This document shows, in pieces, positions 28,579 through 41,700 of a stretch of 64,000 bases of DNA. The position numbers and the translations under genes are program-made. Below the pieces are notes generated by a model. That model searched no databases and was not told the DNA's origin. It was given only the letters and a program-made list of their open reading frames with translations. Positions within the stretch are counted from its first letter, which is position 1. Each line of letters opens with the position of its first letter. This DNA is from Nymphaea colorata (lineage: Eukaryota; Streptophyta; Magnoliopsida; Nymphaeales; Nymphaeaceae), in contig NC_045138.2 in the NCBI RefSeq assembly GCF_008831285.2, positions 14,148,571-14,212,570 of the forward strand, given 5' to 3'.

Positions 28579-30162
28579 CTGCCATGCACCCAGTCTTCAC
28601 TGTTTCTGCTTTCGGAACCACAAGATAGACTGTATTAATGGGGAAGAGATCAAATGCTGCAGAACCAACAAGTGTTCTAGGACCTAAACCTGAAATTTTC
28701 AAAGTAAACAATTGTGTATAAAACATGCACTCTTGCAAAAAACAAAAAAAAACAAACAAACAAAATCTACAAATTTTTGTAAGTTGAATGATATGACAGT
28801 AGCAGCACCATGAATGAGGTAGCAGAAGGAATCTAGTCAGGCCTAGTAAAGATGCAAAGCACCTAAAGGCACACTGTCTGCTTCAGGAATCAAGTCCATG
28901 TTCATTTTCAAAAAAGAAAGAAAAAAGTCCTTTAAAAGTTTAACAGCAAAAAAACAAGGGCATCGATAATTTCAACACGAAAAAAGCAAGGACAAGATGA
29001 GGAACACCATTTCTAAGAAGTAACACCATCATATATAGATCAACAGAACCCAGTGTTAGTTCTTCATTATTACAACATGTACAGGCAAGGGAGAAAGATA
29101 TATAATGGTCCTACATCTACTAGCTGACAATCAAAGCTTCATTTTGTTCATCATCATGTTGATGATTAAGTTGCGGAATTGAGAAGCAAGTATTCCAAAA
29201 TATAGTTGAGTGTACAGATAGAGTTCCATTCTTTATTTGTTTTGCTTGAACAAAGGGAATTGTTACTGTAAATAACCAAAAAAAAAAACCTTTGACATTA
29301 AAAGTTGAACAATGATGGCAATATGCAATATCAAAAAAAAAAGGAAAAACAAATATTTCAACAAATAGATGGAAAAGAGCCTCTCAATTAACTAAAGAAC
29401 AATAAAATTATCTCAATGTATGAGTCAGCCCTTCTAAGTTTCAACTGAAAAATGTGTATAATGGACCAAAAAGGGATGCAAAAGCCTCAATTACACACAA
29501 GAACAAATTTATTTGCTAATGTCCTTAGAATACTGAAAAGAAAAGACATTCCGATCTGAGAATGAAATGGGAAAGAGAGATGTGAAACAAGTGAAAAATA
29601 TAACAATTCAGATGTAGATTGCTAAACCCAGGAAATAGGATTTGGATCAGATTTGATACCCTTCAAAAGAAACGTCAAAATCATACACAAACATTTACAT
29701 TAACAATAAACTGGTTCAGGGAACAAGAAAGGGATACCACCTCTGGCATATTTGCAACCAAGGTTCTGGAAAGCACCTATTATAGGCGAAGGAATCTGAG
29801 GAAAGCTTGTCCCAAAAGCCAGGAGAGTAATATCAGCCATTGTGTGGTTCCATATCTTTGCCTTGTTAATCAACTCAGCTTTTGAATAAGGGGCTACAAC
29901 AACCACTCACTTTGTCTGCATAACAATATTTTCCATTGAATAAAAGAAACACAAAGTAATTGCTGACAATCCAATGAAACAATAAGAAAGTCCAAGAACA
30001 TATACCAAGAAAAGTAATTGATTTCCTAAGTCAGTTTCTCCATACAAAATAAGGCAGCCAACACAAGTTTCCACTGACGAACAAGCCAAACTTCTCCCTC
30101 TAACTACTGGCTCCTTAAAATCTTTTGCACTTTCTAAGATGTCTGTATTAACATATAGGAAC
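28579..30162 (-). pseudogene. MHX-like cation/proton exchanger relic (Na/Ca exchanger superfamily), truncated
   Basis: Three blocks read on the minus strand with plant MHX/NCX similarity. The first starts after an acceptor at 30163 and contains YCFIGLSAIT and a SMENIV block. The second has ADITLLAFGTSFPQI, the alpha-repeat signature. The third (28689-28579) has [18 protein letters not shown]. Blocks two and three join in phase across a consensus intron (donor after CCAGAG, acceptor TTTCAG). MHX proteins are vacuolar metal/proton exchangers of more than 500 aa with two alpha repeats; here only about the first third is visible. The first and second blocks are contiguous but separated by an in-frame TGA (29909-29907) where family members keep a sense codon. 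An unused GTGAGT lies at the same place. After VVPKAE the frame loses similarity, and no second alpha repeat was recognised. I infer a dead, 3'-truncated copy; a low-level transcript cannot be excluded. Confidence 0.65.
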
Positions 30163-32506
30163 CTGCAAATAGAAGATACGATACTTAGTCATGGTTATCA
30201 GTTCTGGATCATTATCGTTGCCAACATTATGAAGATACGATATTTAGACATGGTGCCAAGACAATATTCCGTAGGATTCTGAGGAAACAGCAACGGTTTG
30301 ATCTGTAGACTATGTTAAAAGGACAGACCAGCAGCAGTAAAAAATTTGACAAAAGGCAAATCAAAGCAATCAGCAGGAGAAGAGAGAGAGAGAGCAATAG
30401 GAAGCAGTAGTAAAGTAAGAGAGAGAGAGAGAGTAGTAAAGCGTTCAGTGAGGATCGTGAATTGTGGAGGAGGCGAAAAGAATTCTAAGATCCGGATAGC
30501 CAATTTGGATAGGAAAAATTAATGTAGAAAGAAAGAAAGAACTAGCCAAACAAAACAAGGCATAGAAAAATTAGGGGAAATATTAAAACCTTCTTCAAAT
30601 CGATAGCATTGATCCTGCCCCTTTTGGAAACCCCACATCGATTTTCCTCACCAACTCGTTGTCGGCAGTGGTAAAAAATACTGGAGGTGCATTGGCAAGT
30701 TAGCGATCTTCCAATAAAAGGCATGATAGCTAGCCCAAAATGGCTGGAGAAGGAACAAAAAGCGGGAGAAGATCATAACACCTAACCGATTCTTGGCCAC
30801 CGATGAGCCGAGTCAGTCGACCCTCACCTTCATTGCTGCCTCGATCAGATGACTCGACCCTCACCTCCATTGCAGATTTGATCATACGAGCGAAACCTTC
30901 GCCTCCATTGTTCCTGCAATCAGACAAGCGAGCCTAGATTAAAAACCAAGTGCTAAATGTAGGTTTTAGTACAACATTCGTAGGATCTGCCACCGGCTTT
31001 TACCGTCGACTGAGTTCCACAAGTCATCTCCATAGGCTGTAGCAACCAACCTGGCATAGTCGATAAAGGCTTTATCGTGAGAGACACAGCAGAGACAAAC
31101 CCTGGGCCTTAATCTCTGCAAGAAAGTGAGAGAGAAGAGAGAACGTACCGATTGAAGGCGCCCTCCGCTGCATGATTCGTCCGTCTTTATTTTGTTTGTC
31201 TTGATGAAATGGGTTTGGTCGACTTAATTATACCTTCCAAAATTAATCAAGTGGAAAACGTAAACGGTTATGCGAGCTTTCGTTGGTTGTACACCACCCA
31301 TGCGCAACTCGGTTCTTGAAACCGATACATCCTTTCTTAAAGATTAAGCAGCAATAAGAAGAACAGATATTCCATCGATATCAGGTCAGTGGCACAGCTG
31401 AGTATAAATTATGGGCTCCGAGTTTTCGAAAAACTTTACATATACATATGAAAATGAACCTTTTGTTCTTCTTCTTATTTCAAAGTTTCACACATATGTG
31501 CTCCTTTTGTCATAAGTTGTTGATGGTGATGCACATTTAATGGCCAAGCAAGTTGGTTTCCCTTTTCCTTATAGGACACACGATCAAAGGTGTATTTGTC
31601 TTGGTGATACACGATCTAGGAACGAACCCCACCAAAGTGTGTTGACCAAGGTCCGGACTCTTGGCTTTCTTCGACTTGAATGTCTTAATTTTCCAACTAC
31701 TTGCTTGTCGATAAGGTTCGACGCGGCTGTGTGTGTCATCGTTTTGCCGATGCGATTATATGTGAGTTTCCCAATTTCATCCCTTCAAAAATCTGCTCTT
31801 AGAATTTACATTCCTCACATAAACTTGTTTGTGTTTACTGTTAATTTGAAGGATCTGCAGCAAAGCAACAACCCATTGAAAAGATGGTGATAATTTATTG
31901 GATTTGGGTCCATATCTGGGTCTATATTGGAGCGCCCAGTTGTTATTCCACAAGAACAAGATGTTTTCCAAATTGAACCGAGATGAACAGGTAACTCATT
32001 GGCCTCTTAAGTACCTAGACAAGGTCTGGTTAAAGTGGGCTCATGTAAGGACCAGCCACTGGGCTCAGCAGAACGGCGTGCTGGGTCTCATAACCGGATC
32101 CAATATCAGAATCAAGATGACACCAGGGGAGACAAAAACTCCAGGTACCCATTAGTTGAGATCCTTCAACTAGAATGTCCCTGAACCAGATCCATTAGCC
32201 AGGCAGATGAACTCTTATTGACATTGATGTTGGGTCTTTTAAATGGAATCAGGAGACCGGATTTTGTACATAGATCCAAACAGACCAAATACAGACATGG
32301 TCGGAATTAAAAATCCAATCATGTGAGAATAGCCTGTTGGATCTTTCTCCACTCTACACGTTAGGATTCAGTTCAGACCTCTGATGGAACCTGTTCAGGT
32401 GTAGAAGAATGTGCATCTGAAAATCCATTCGATTTCAGACTTTACTTGTCAAAGTAAAATCCGAGTTCAAATTTGTACCAAGACCCTCACTACTGGTTAT
32501 TGACTT

Positions 32507-32550
32507 GAAAACCAGAGAGAGCGTATTTGATACGAGAGAAGTAAACGCGT
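32507..32550 (+). repeat. Direct repeat upstream of the kinase gene, copy 1
   Basis: aaaccagagagagcgtat...gaagtaaacgcgt matches 33482-33524 with about five mismatches over 42 bp, 975 bp apart. Similarity weakly extends left (attgacttg / attaagttg). Confidence 0.75.
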
Positions 32551-33481
32551 CAACTTTGAACCTCTAACAAACTGAGTAAGCAAAAGTCTAAAATTCAACA
32601 TAAATCTGAGTGAATGTTGTCACTCGCTGGAGAATGAATTACTCGGCGAGTAGGAAGAATATTTCAGCCTACCGTATGCTTAAAGCCGACCCCCATTTGC
32701 AGCATTTGGAGTTAGAACCAGAGGAACATGAAATAGAGATTAGCTGCTTACCAGCTCTTGCCCCGTCTATTTCGCCAACCTTGTTAAGGAAATTTACTTA
32801 TGCAATACAAAGAAATAACTCCAACTAGTTAATAATGATCATTGTTACTTGCACCACATTCATAAAGACAATCCCCACACACACTTTTTCCCGTAAAGTT
32901 AGTCCAACTAATTATACGAGGACCATCTACGAACCAACCCTCGTATAACGGAATTAATGGAATTGCCTGTTCAATAATAAAATGATCAGATTCGAGGAAA
33001 ATTAACTTGAAAATATAAAAGTCAATATGTTTTTTTTTTCCGGTATATGTGTTTGTGTAAAGAAAAAAGGCCGGATTTATCTTGTGCATAGTTTTAAGCT
33101 TTCCCTTTGTCTCTAAGATTCTTAGAATTAGAATTTTAAAGTATTCTCTTCGTAAGATCATAAGGTGGAAAAGGTAACTCCAGAAATGAAGAAAATGAAA
33201 AATAAGTATGTTGAAGAGCGATAGGAAAAAAAAAAAAAGGAAACTCAGTTGTAGTTATTGTTGGCTGTTTTATTTGGCGTCAATTTCAACCATCATATCC
33301 ACTTTTTTCATGGGTGTATTTTGCAAGTGTTAACAAAATAGTGAGCGTTTTCCGAATATTTTATAAGGTAGGCTTTAGTTTTTAATATTTTTCATAAACG
33401 AGGGACCATTTTGGAGGGGAAAAAAATACAGGTCGGAAGTTGGAATGAGTCGGCATAGTGGGGCCCACTACCATTAAGTTG

Positions 33482-33524
33482 GAAACCAGATCGAGCGTAT
33501 GTGCTACGAGGGAAGTAAACGCGT
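33482..33524 (+). repeat. Direct repeat upstream of the kinase gene, copy 2
   Basis: Second copy of the 42-bp repeat ending gaagtaaacgcgt. It lies 110 bp before the kinase ATG and immediately before the CT-rich tract, so it is in the proximal promoter or 5' leader. Its role is unknown. Confidence 0.75.
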
Positions 33525-33633
33525 GGATATTTTGTCTCGATTTCTCTCTCTCTCTCTCTCCCCCCTCTCTCTCTTCATCTCTTCTGTAGTACCTAGTAGG
33601 AGGAACGGGAAGGAGGAGGAGAGTAGCGGGGTG

Positions 33634-36212
33634 ATGGTGACGCTAAGCCAGTTGAGCGCACCGCAGCAAGCATTCGTGGCCGCAGCCGGCGGGTTTGCCG
33701 GCGTGGCCGCCGTCTTGGCCTTGCTTTTCCTCTTCTGCTCTGCCTGTAGGTATGCGAAAAGGCCTGCAAGTTCTCCGGGTTTAGTGCGGCATCCTGTCAC
33801 GGAATTCGGCAGCACCACCACCTACTTCGACGAGTCGCTCCACCATATCTCGATGCCGGACCTGATCACCGCCACCAACAACTTCCACAGCTCCGGCGTC
33901 GTCGGCGACGGCGGCTTCGGCCTCGTCTACAAAGGGCATCTCCCCGACGGGCGGCTCGTCGCCGTCAAGAAGCTGGGCATTGATTGCTTCCAGGTACGGG
34001 CCGGCCCCTTGAATCGAATTAACCGAGTATTATCATCGCCTTCTCGCACCAGTGAGGTCCTCAATAACCTTGGGCCAAATGTAACCGGTTATTTACCCGT
34101 TATGTATAATCACTCTCGGGTAGCTGCTCAGAACGCGTTTTCTTTGTTAACTAAAAGAATTCATTATTATTATTATATTTTTTTTTTATAACGGCCAACC
34201 TGTGGCCCTTACGCGTTATTTGAGTCAATCATGCCTTCAAGCAGTCTCCCCCATGATCTTTTCTTTTCTTTTGAAGAAAAGAAAATAAAAAGTGGGTAAT
34301 GTACTTAACCCTTCAAGAATAGTTTATCTTATTAGATCATTCTTCGCTTTTCACGAATAGTTTAATCTGTTGATTCTTCCAGTTCGGCTTAAGCTTGGAC
34401 TTAGTCAGGATCTGTTTTTGAAGATTTTTAAATTCTATTCCGACTAACCAGGATTTGATTGGTCGTGTTTGCCTTATCCTTGACACCGAATTCCTGTCCT
34501 CTTTCAAATTTTATCGGTAAAAACTTCAAATACTTGTAAATTGTTAAAAGTAACTTATAAGAGGAGTTGTTAATCGATTGCCTGTCTTAATTCTTAGTCT
34601 TTTGAAAGTTAACTTTTGAGATCCGCCAGATCAAGAATCCAAGCTTAGAATAGGAGTTTACAAAAAGCCCTTGACTCTTCCAGTGGGGAGAGTGAATTTT
34701 ACAAGTTTTGACGTCCATGGGAAGCAATTGAGAAAGCTAACGTCTAGAAAAGCGGACGATCCATAATTTCCTGGAAGCTTCTTCTGTCAACACAAGAGCA
34801 AAAGTTCAATAGTTTGGAGTTCTGTTGAAAGGGGGGCCACCGAGTTTTATAAGAAGAATATTATGGAAAAACTTACATGTATCGGAATATCAAACTTGGG
34901 AATCGATCTGGACGTTAGACAATAGAAGGAAATACTCATAAAGTCCTATTGTTTTTAGCGTTGTTAGACAATAGAATCAGTTTGTTACTATCTCAAGAAT
35001 CTACTTAAAAAATTGGAGTGTTATATGAATCAACCTGCTTCAATTTTTAAAACAGATTTATAAAACTATATCAAATTGTTACTCTTTCCAAACGACCGTT
35101 AAATTTGGTTTTTAAAATGCTAACGTTTTCTAACTGCCACCAACGCAAAAATGTGGGCAGATGATCGGAGAGAAGCTGCTAAAAGAAAGTAGGTGAGAAC
35201 CATCTAGTCAATTGATGTCAACCTTGTGTAAGGATGATGAGGGCCTAGAGAGGGACCGAGCAAACGGCCTTTTAAGCGGAATCATTAAACCATCATCCCC
35301 ATTTTACCGGTTCGTCAAAAATTGCTTATAAGTGATTCATATTCACATGTAAACCTCTTTGGCATATGAAGGAGAAATAATTTCAGTTTCGAAGAAGTCT
35401 CTTTGTTTCTCTCTCTCTCTCTCTCATATTGACTTGACTTTGAAAGCATTTATTTAACTTGGTAGGGTCTGCGTGAATTTGAGGCCGAGATGGAAACACT
35501 GGGCCGAGTCAGACATGAGAACATAGTCAAAATCCTAGGCTATTGCATGACTGGGCCGGACCGAGTCCTCATCTACGAGTACGCAGAGAACGGCAGCCTG
35601 GACCAATGGCTGCATACCGAACCGTCCGATTCGTTCACCTCCTCCGCCCGACTCACTTGGCCCATCAGGGTCAACATCATCAAGGGCGTCGCCGCCGGCC
35701 TCGAGTTCCTCCACGACAAGGTTCAGCCGAGGATCATCCACCGCGACATCAAGGCCAGCAACGTGCTCCTCGACGAACAGTTCCAAGCCCACATCGCCGA
35801 CTTCGGGCTGGCCCGGCGGATCAACCCGAGCTACTCCCACGTATCGACTCAGGTCGCCGGGACGATGGGCTACATCCCGCCGGAGTACAAGGACGGGTGG
35901 CGCGCCACCGTGAAGGGCGACGTGTACAGCTTCGGCGTCCTGATGATCGAGGTGGCCACCGGGAGGAGGCCGAACCTTGCGGTGGAGGAGGTGGTGGTGG
36001 ACGGGAAGGTGAAGTTGGTGTTTCTGGTCAACTGGGCCAAGCAGCTGGTGCAGGAGGGGAGGGAAATGGATGCCCTTGAGCAGGTGCTCAGGGAGGATGC
36101 ACCAGAAGCCAGTGTTAAAGAGTACTTTAGGATTGCTTCCATGTGTACAAATGATGACCACAAGGAGAGACCTCTAATGGCGGAAGTTGTTTCTATGCTA
36201 CAGAGTCTCTAG
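33634..36212 (+). CDS. Receptor-like kinase without an extracellular domain (RD-type, LRR-RLK-like kinase domain)
   Basis: Two exons, 33634-33993 and 35466-36212. The splice is CAG/GTACGG to TTGGTAG/GGTCTG, phase 0, giving 368 aa. The start ATG at 33634 opens MVTLSQL; the frame is open farther 5' but runs through the CT-rich leader. A single hydrophobic segment at about residues 13-38 is followed by a basic stretch (RYAKR), then a Ser/Thr kinase domain from about residue 85. Visible motifs are the glycine loop VGDGGFGLVY (90-99), AVKK with Lys112, Glu128 in helix C, HRDIKASN with catalytic Asp214, DFG Asp232 and the GYIPPE motif ending at Glu260. Arg before the catalytic Asp makes it RD-type, so all catalytic residues are present. 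The kinase resembles PSY1R/PSKR-type LRR receptor kinases, but there is no signal peptide plus LRR region, so it probably works as a membrane-anchored cytoplasmic kinase with partners. The 1472-bp intron falls between the beta-3 Lys and helix C. An AATAAA lies at 36478. Confidence 0.85.
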
Positions 36213-38747
36213 AGATTATGTATAGACAATATGCTATACAAGATGGTTCCCCTTCATCAAGGGTGGGGGGCTTCTGTTGAACAATAAGATAGATATCAAT
36301 CCCAGTATCCAGTTACATCACAAGAAAGCTATTCAATAACTACACAGAAGCTTTAAATCTCATGCAAGGTTGAAGACGATAGAAATATAAAATTAAACCG
36401 ATGCTTTTGCTTCATGGTTTAAGTTGGGTGTGCTCTTGTAGGGGGTGAGAAATATTGACGGTTTTTCTGTTACCAAAAATAAAAAGAAATCCATCTCTCT
36501 CTCTCTCTCTCTCTTTCTCTCCCTCTCCATATGTCTAAATTTTTATATTTTTAAATCTGTACACTTTCCGCCTGATCTCTCACGCATTAAAAGGAAAAGG
36601 TCGTAAATCTCAAAAAGAAAAAAAAAATTCTGACTAGTGTTCTCGAGGATACCGTGTGAAATCTATGAGCCTTTTTTCTTTTGATTCTTGGTCATGTGTG
36701 TGGTACCATTTAGAGAAATTTTCAGCCAAACATGAGAAAATTTCCCTGACACCAGATTTTCCTGGGAAACAAGATCGGCGATCACGTTTGTCCTTGGTGA
36801 ACTGGTAAGAAATCTTTGTCCACCCAACTCCGCCATCAGTATGAACACGTAGTCAGAATCTACATCTGTCAAGGAAAAAATTGACTGGCGTGTAGATAAG
36901 GTTGGACCTCTTTTGTTTTTTTTGGCTTGCTTCTAACTGTCAGTCAGCATTTAAAAGAAGTGAAATTAGCTGTCTGATGCTACTTGTCAAATCAGGCATA
37001 TATATGTATATATATCATCAAATGAATGTTTATGTAGTCAATCCTGCAGGCTACCAACATCACTGGCTGTCAAGATTCTAACAGGCTATAGAGCAAACAA
37101 CAGGCCACATGCTCACATTGATTTAAGAACATTCGAATAGGCGTACTTAAAATGGGCATGTGAAGGGCGTTGGCCAGCAAAGAATTCAGAAAATTGAGTA
37201 AAACAAACCAGGATTGGGATCATTTGTCAATCAGCTGGAAATAAAATTCCGTATAAAGTAAAAAATTAGAGATAAAAAGAAGATTGACACAGAAAAATAA
37301 ATTATAAGCATGAAAATATGCTACGAGTCCGTCTTGAATTGAATACGACACCGAAGAAAAGAGGGTCTGATTCAATTTGAATGCGCCAATTCTGGTCAAT
37401 TGTGACCATTGGTTTGGACAATTGTCACATGCATTGACATCTTCTGTGAAGAATTTCATATGCCAATACGATGCCGAATAAATTGTACCTTTTCCAACAA
37501 AGATACTTATTTTAAAGGATCGTTTTACATACAAAAAAGGCGCCCGTCATCAAAGTTTCCTACGATACTTCAGAAAAGCGTTAAGGAGATAAAAATATCA
37601 CCGACTTTGCCGTTATTGGCGGGCCGGCGGCTGTGGTTCTAAGGAGATGGGCAACAGTAAAGATCACAAGCCCCCTCAAGATCACCAGATTCCAAAAGAA
37701 ACAACAACAGAGTCTCTGTAGCAACATCGCTCAAATATGTTTTTTGAATCGTATTATTTTTCACCAAGATTCGGACAATCAATTGAATGGAATTAAATCC
37801 TAAAAATTATAATATTGACTTAAAATAAATCCAAACAAATAAAATAACAAAAACCATAAGAAATCAAATAGGAATAATAATTAACGACTACTATGTAGCA
37901 ACAAAAGTACCCAAAAATTTTAAAAATATCAAAAGATATTTGAGTAACACAAAAAATGCCAACAACACCACAACGCCAAATAAGGAGAAGAGCACTGTTG
38001 ACATTTTCATATTCTGTTGAGAACAGCTATATACAGACACAGGATCACTGGATCAGAAAGGTGCAACTTCTCAATCTTAACAAACATATCCAAGGGAAAC
38101 AAAACCTGTAAGACTACAAAATTTCCACTCTTGGACAAATTTATATTCAAGCCGTTACCCCGTTACATGTACCTCTGACTTTAAAAACAATGAACGGATA
38201 CAGTACACTCACAAGAATGTTGTCTAACAATCCAATCTAGAGAAGATGTCTCCTGACCTCTAGACAGCCAAAACAGATTCAAAAGATCCTAGCCTGTCAA
38301 CGGCAAAACCACCACTTCACATCTTTGTTACTGTATACAGAAATCTATGACCAGAAATGATGAGCAAATGAAACTGAAAATTTTCAAACATGGCACACAA
38401 AACGTGGGTCAATCAATGGCTTTCTGTCATTGAGCTCCAGGCATCTGAAACCACAGTTAAGCTGCCAGAATCTCTGAAGCTAAAATACGTAAGCTGCAAT
38501 TACTCGCTTTTTTTTTTTGGCCTGTTGGTTAACAACCTAGGAAAAGTAGTAATAACCTAGGAGAAGTAGATGGTTTTGATTAGTGAGAGGCTAGACCATT
38601 ACATCCATCTTTTCTCAAACACATGTTGCTGCCTAAGATTGGGGTACTTGAGCCATGAAGTTAGCAGCAGTCAACTTCTTTTGCCTAGAAGCAGATGATT
38701 ACCTGAAAATTTTATGGAACTGTAGGGGGAGAGAGAGAAAGAGAGGT
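36213..38747. other. Intergenic between convergent kinase and UBP27-like genes
   Basis: Both genes point into this 2.5-kb stretch, so it should hold their 3' ends. It contains a CT microsatellite (36493-36522), a TA-rich patch near 37005, and a 20-bp tandem duplication with core aacctaggaaaagtag at about 38533-38570. No exon, RNA gene or transposon termini were recognised. Confidence 0.5.
36493..36530. repeat. (CT)n microsatellite
   Basis: Pure then interrupted CT dinucleotides downstream of the kinase stop codon. Confidence 0.9.
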
Positions 38748-41700
38748 TTAAGATATTGCAGCAGTTTCAGACGTCCTATTCATCCTCTCATAGAAAAGGA
38801 GGCTTGCTTCTGATGCAAGAACTGTTTCTTCTGGCACACTTGAAACACAAGAATCTGAAATCTTGAACCAAATTGTCTTGACACAATCACCAATCCTCGA
38901 AGCATCAAGTAAAGAATCACATACTGGTTCTGCTTTTACTCTCCTGTATACTGTAAAATGGCCACTACCAGATATTCCATGGTGTTGCACAACAGAAACA
39001 AGGCTATATATGCAGCCTTTCTTTCCCAGAGATGAGCCACTAGTACCCTGCATCAGAAGCAGGAGACAAATTAAAAAGCATATATATGAGACAAATCCCT
39101 CAGCATGAATTATAGGCTTGCCTAAGGAACTGGATTTGCATGCTTTTTAGCAATCTCTAAAGTGATAAATGCCATTGTTTGTCAAATGCACTTAGTGTCG
39201 AGGACATGCAGATAAGGATATTGATGTACAAACATCATTTTAATGTATTTTATTTTACTAAACTTCACTACAAATTGCCATTTTAATATCAAAATATCAG
39301 AATACTATTCGTATTAACTAAAAAATGAGAAAAATCCATGCAACTAAAAAAATCGCCTGTCCTAGGTCTCATAGACAATATCCTGAAGAGAAAACTCGAT
39401 ATACACTAGGTTTCTGCATAGAACAATAAAATAGTAAGCATTGTGAGAAAAAACTCTCAAGACCTTTTACCTGTAACATGAATCCTTTAGTTTCCAATAT
39501 ATGATCATTTAATATCACAGGTATTCACCTGAGGAAGACACAAAGTACTGGATATGAAGTCTTCGATTGCTTTTGGTGAAAAATAAAATGCATTCTGCAT
39601 TTTTTGTGAACCCATTTCATGAAAGACTAAATTTAGATTTCAGATATCCTCATTGAATATTTGAATTCTTATTGAAACTTGGGACTACAATAGACTTGAA
39701 AAAAAAAATTAACTCAGCTATTTTTGTTTTTTGAAGAGCCAAGAATTTGCTTACAAATGTCATTATATAACTTTAATTGCTATAATTTCAAATGCTTGGT
39801 AACATTAATTTCCAATTTATTGAAAATCTCATCACGTCCCAACTTTTGTTTTGAGAAATCAAGTATCAAAAATTTGTCTCTGTCCAAATAGCCGCACTTC
39901 GCTTACAAAAAGAAGGAAAAGATTCAAGATTTCATAAGATAAAGTTGGAACTTTGGCAAGGGAACATACAGAACTCCCCACAGCATTATCTCTGCAAGGC
40001 ATCTAATGATTTAGTGTATGATGGCTGAACGCACGCAAAAAATGAGATTTATAAAGCAAAACTCAGTACATGATTAATCTAACAAAGGAGTACTCAACTG
40101 ACCTCCTCACCATAAATGCGAGAGGGTAACACTTTGGACGAAGTGCAGCAACTTCCTAATTCTGGGATGTCAAGCTGACAGACATTGTCTGCTCTCCTTC
40201 CTGGGGACGGGACTACTATATTACCTGCCACATATTAAACCAGATTGGGAACCAGATCCCACAGATAACCCAAGGAAGCATGATGTCATTTTTATTGGTA
40301 TACCTTGAACATATGAAACTACCTTCCTTGTCAGTGGAAGGTGAAAATAATTCATCCGTGGTAAGCATACTGTTTCTTTTACTCCCATCTCTATATCCTT
40401 TTTGCACATATTGAGGCCTATTCCCATTCCAGGAGCCGTGTACGGATAAAGATCTAAAATTAATGGAAATGCGACATGGCCCTAAAATCACATTGACAAA
40501 ATATGATTAGTAACAGAGAAGGCTGGGTGCAAGAGAACGAAAAAGTAGAATAACGCCACGATATAGTCACCTGCAGTTTGGTTGACTCATTATATGCACT
40601 GATTGTGGCTCGCTGCAGATGAATGCAAAGAATCTGCACCATGACACATAGACTGAAAGATATATTCAGACTTTCACCTTCCCAACCATGTATATGAACA
40701 AAAATAAAAATTAACAGTTTTGCATCCAGACCTCTGGGCACCGACCAATGGTCAATTGCTTAAGAGCAGAACAAATGCCTCTTGGCCAAAGGATGCCCTC
40801 CCGCAAAAGGAGATTCTTGCAATTACAGTCATCATACTTTGTGCAATCCCTAAGAGTCTGAATAATTGCCTGAAAGAAATAGTAGCTAGAAAGAAGTCAG
40901 AGAGCATACAGGTCTATACACATGCAGCAAAATTTTTTTCTCATTAATTGGAATTCAAGAAATCAAACTGAAATCCAAAACATAGTTTTATAATTATGTT
41001 AACTGAACAATGAAAGGCACCTCATATTTCTCTACTTGGTAAGATAAAAGTTTTACAGCATCCATATGACAACAACGCCCACACTGGTAGTTTTCTAATT
41101 GTTCTGCAGTAACAAAGCACTGCAAGCAATCCTCGATAGTGCATCCATCTGACTAAGTTGTTATAAAAGAGTCAACAGATCAGATTCAGAAATTCTGGAA
41201 AGGAAAAGGTGAGAGATAAGAAGACTGAAAATAAATTCTATTCAATAGGAACATACAATAGTTAATTCCCCATTTGTCAAAGGTAAGAGTGGCAAGCTGA
41301 AGAAAAACTCAAACTTCATCGAGAGCTGCAAAAGCATGAAATGTGGACAACATAAATATGATTTCCATATGAAGACACGTAAGAAGATGAATTTGACAAA
41401 TTCAAATATAAGTATGCCTACAACTGGTCAATGTCATCTATAGAAAAGAAAACAGGGCAAGGAATAGAACTTTCAAGGAATATTGGATAGAGCAAGATCT
41501 AAATATTATACAGCTTATCAAGTCAGTGGGTAGAACATATATAACAAAGGAGGGGTCACAATCCCTCAACATACAATTGCTTTCATGGCAGTCAAACAGC
41601 TTTAAGGCAATGTTAACAGGTAATGTAGATAAAAATCTGCCAAGAAAGACGATTAACCTGAAAGGAGCAATTTTTGCAGGTCAAAATGCTTCCGAGAGTC

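Larger units (their letters stand above)
30163..33633. other. Intergenic between exchanger relic and kinase; possible non-coding leader exons
   Basis: No intact gene recognised. On the minus strand, ATG at 31173 followed by a GTACG donor, and a segment 30913-30790 preceded by TTGCAG, could be 5' exons of the exchanger relic. The encoded peptides match nothing I know. A GA-rich patch lies at 30379-30433. A 42-bp direct repeat occurs at 32507-32550 and 33482-33524. A CT-rich tract at 33541-33575 lies just upstream of the kinase start codon and is probably in its 5' leader. Confidence 0.45.

Noticed and set aside
30603..30713. 37-codon plus-strand frame (IDPAPFGNPTSIFLTNS...)
   Set aside because: It looks protein-like but is short, has no ATG and no supporting splice sites, and I know no matching family.
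31540..32155. Two open frames (116 and 85 codons) between the exchanger relic and the kinase
   Set aside because: No recognisable motifs or conserved composition, and no splice context; likely chance frames.
35535..36161. 208-codon minus-strand frame opposite the kinase exon 2
   Set aside because: It is a shadow of GC-rich kinase coding sequence. The plus-strand frame has all kinase motifs.
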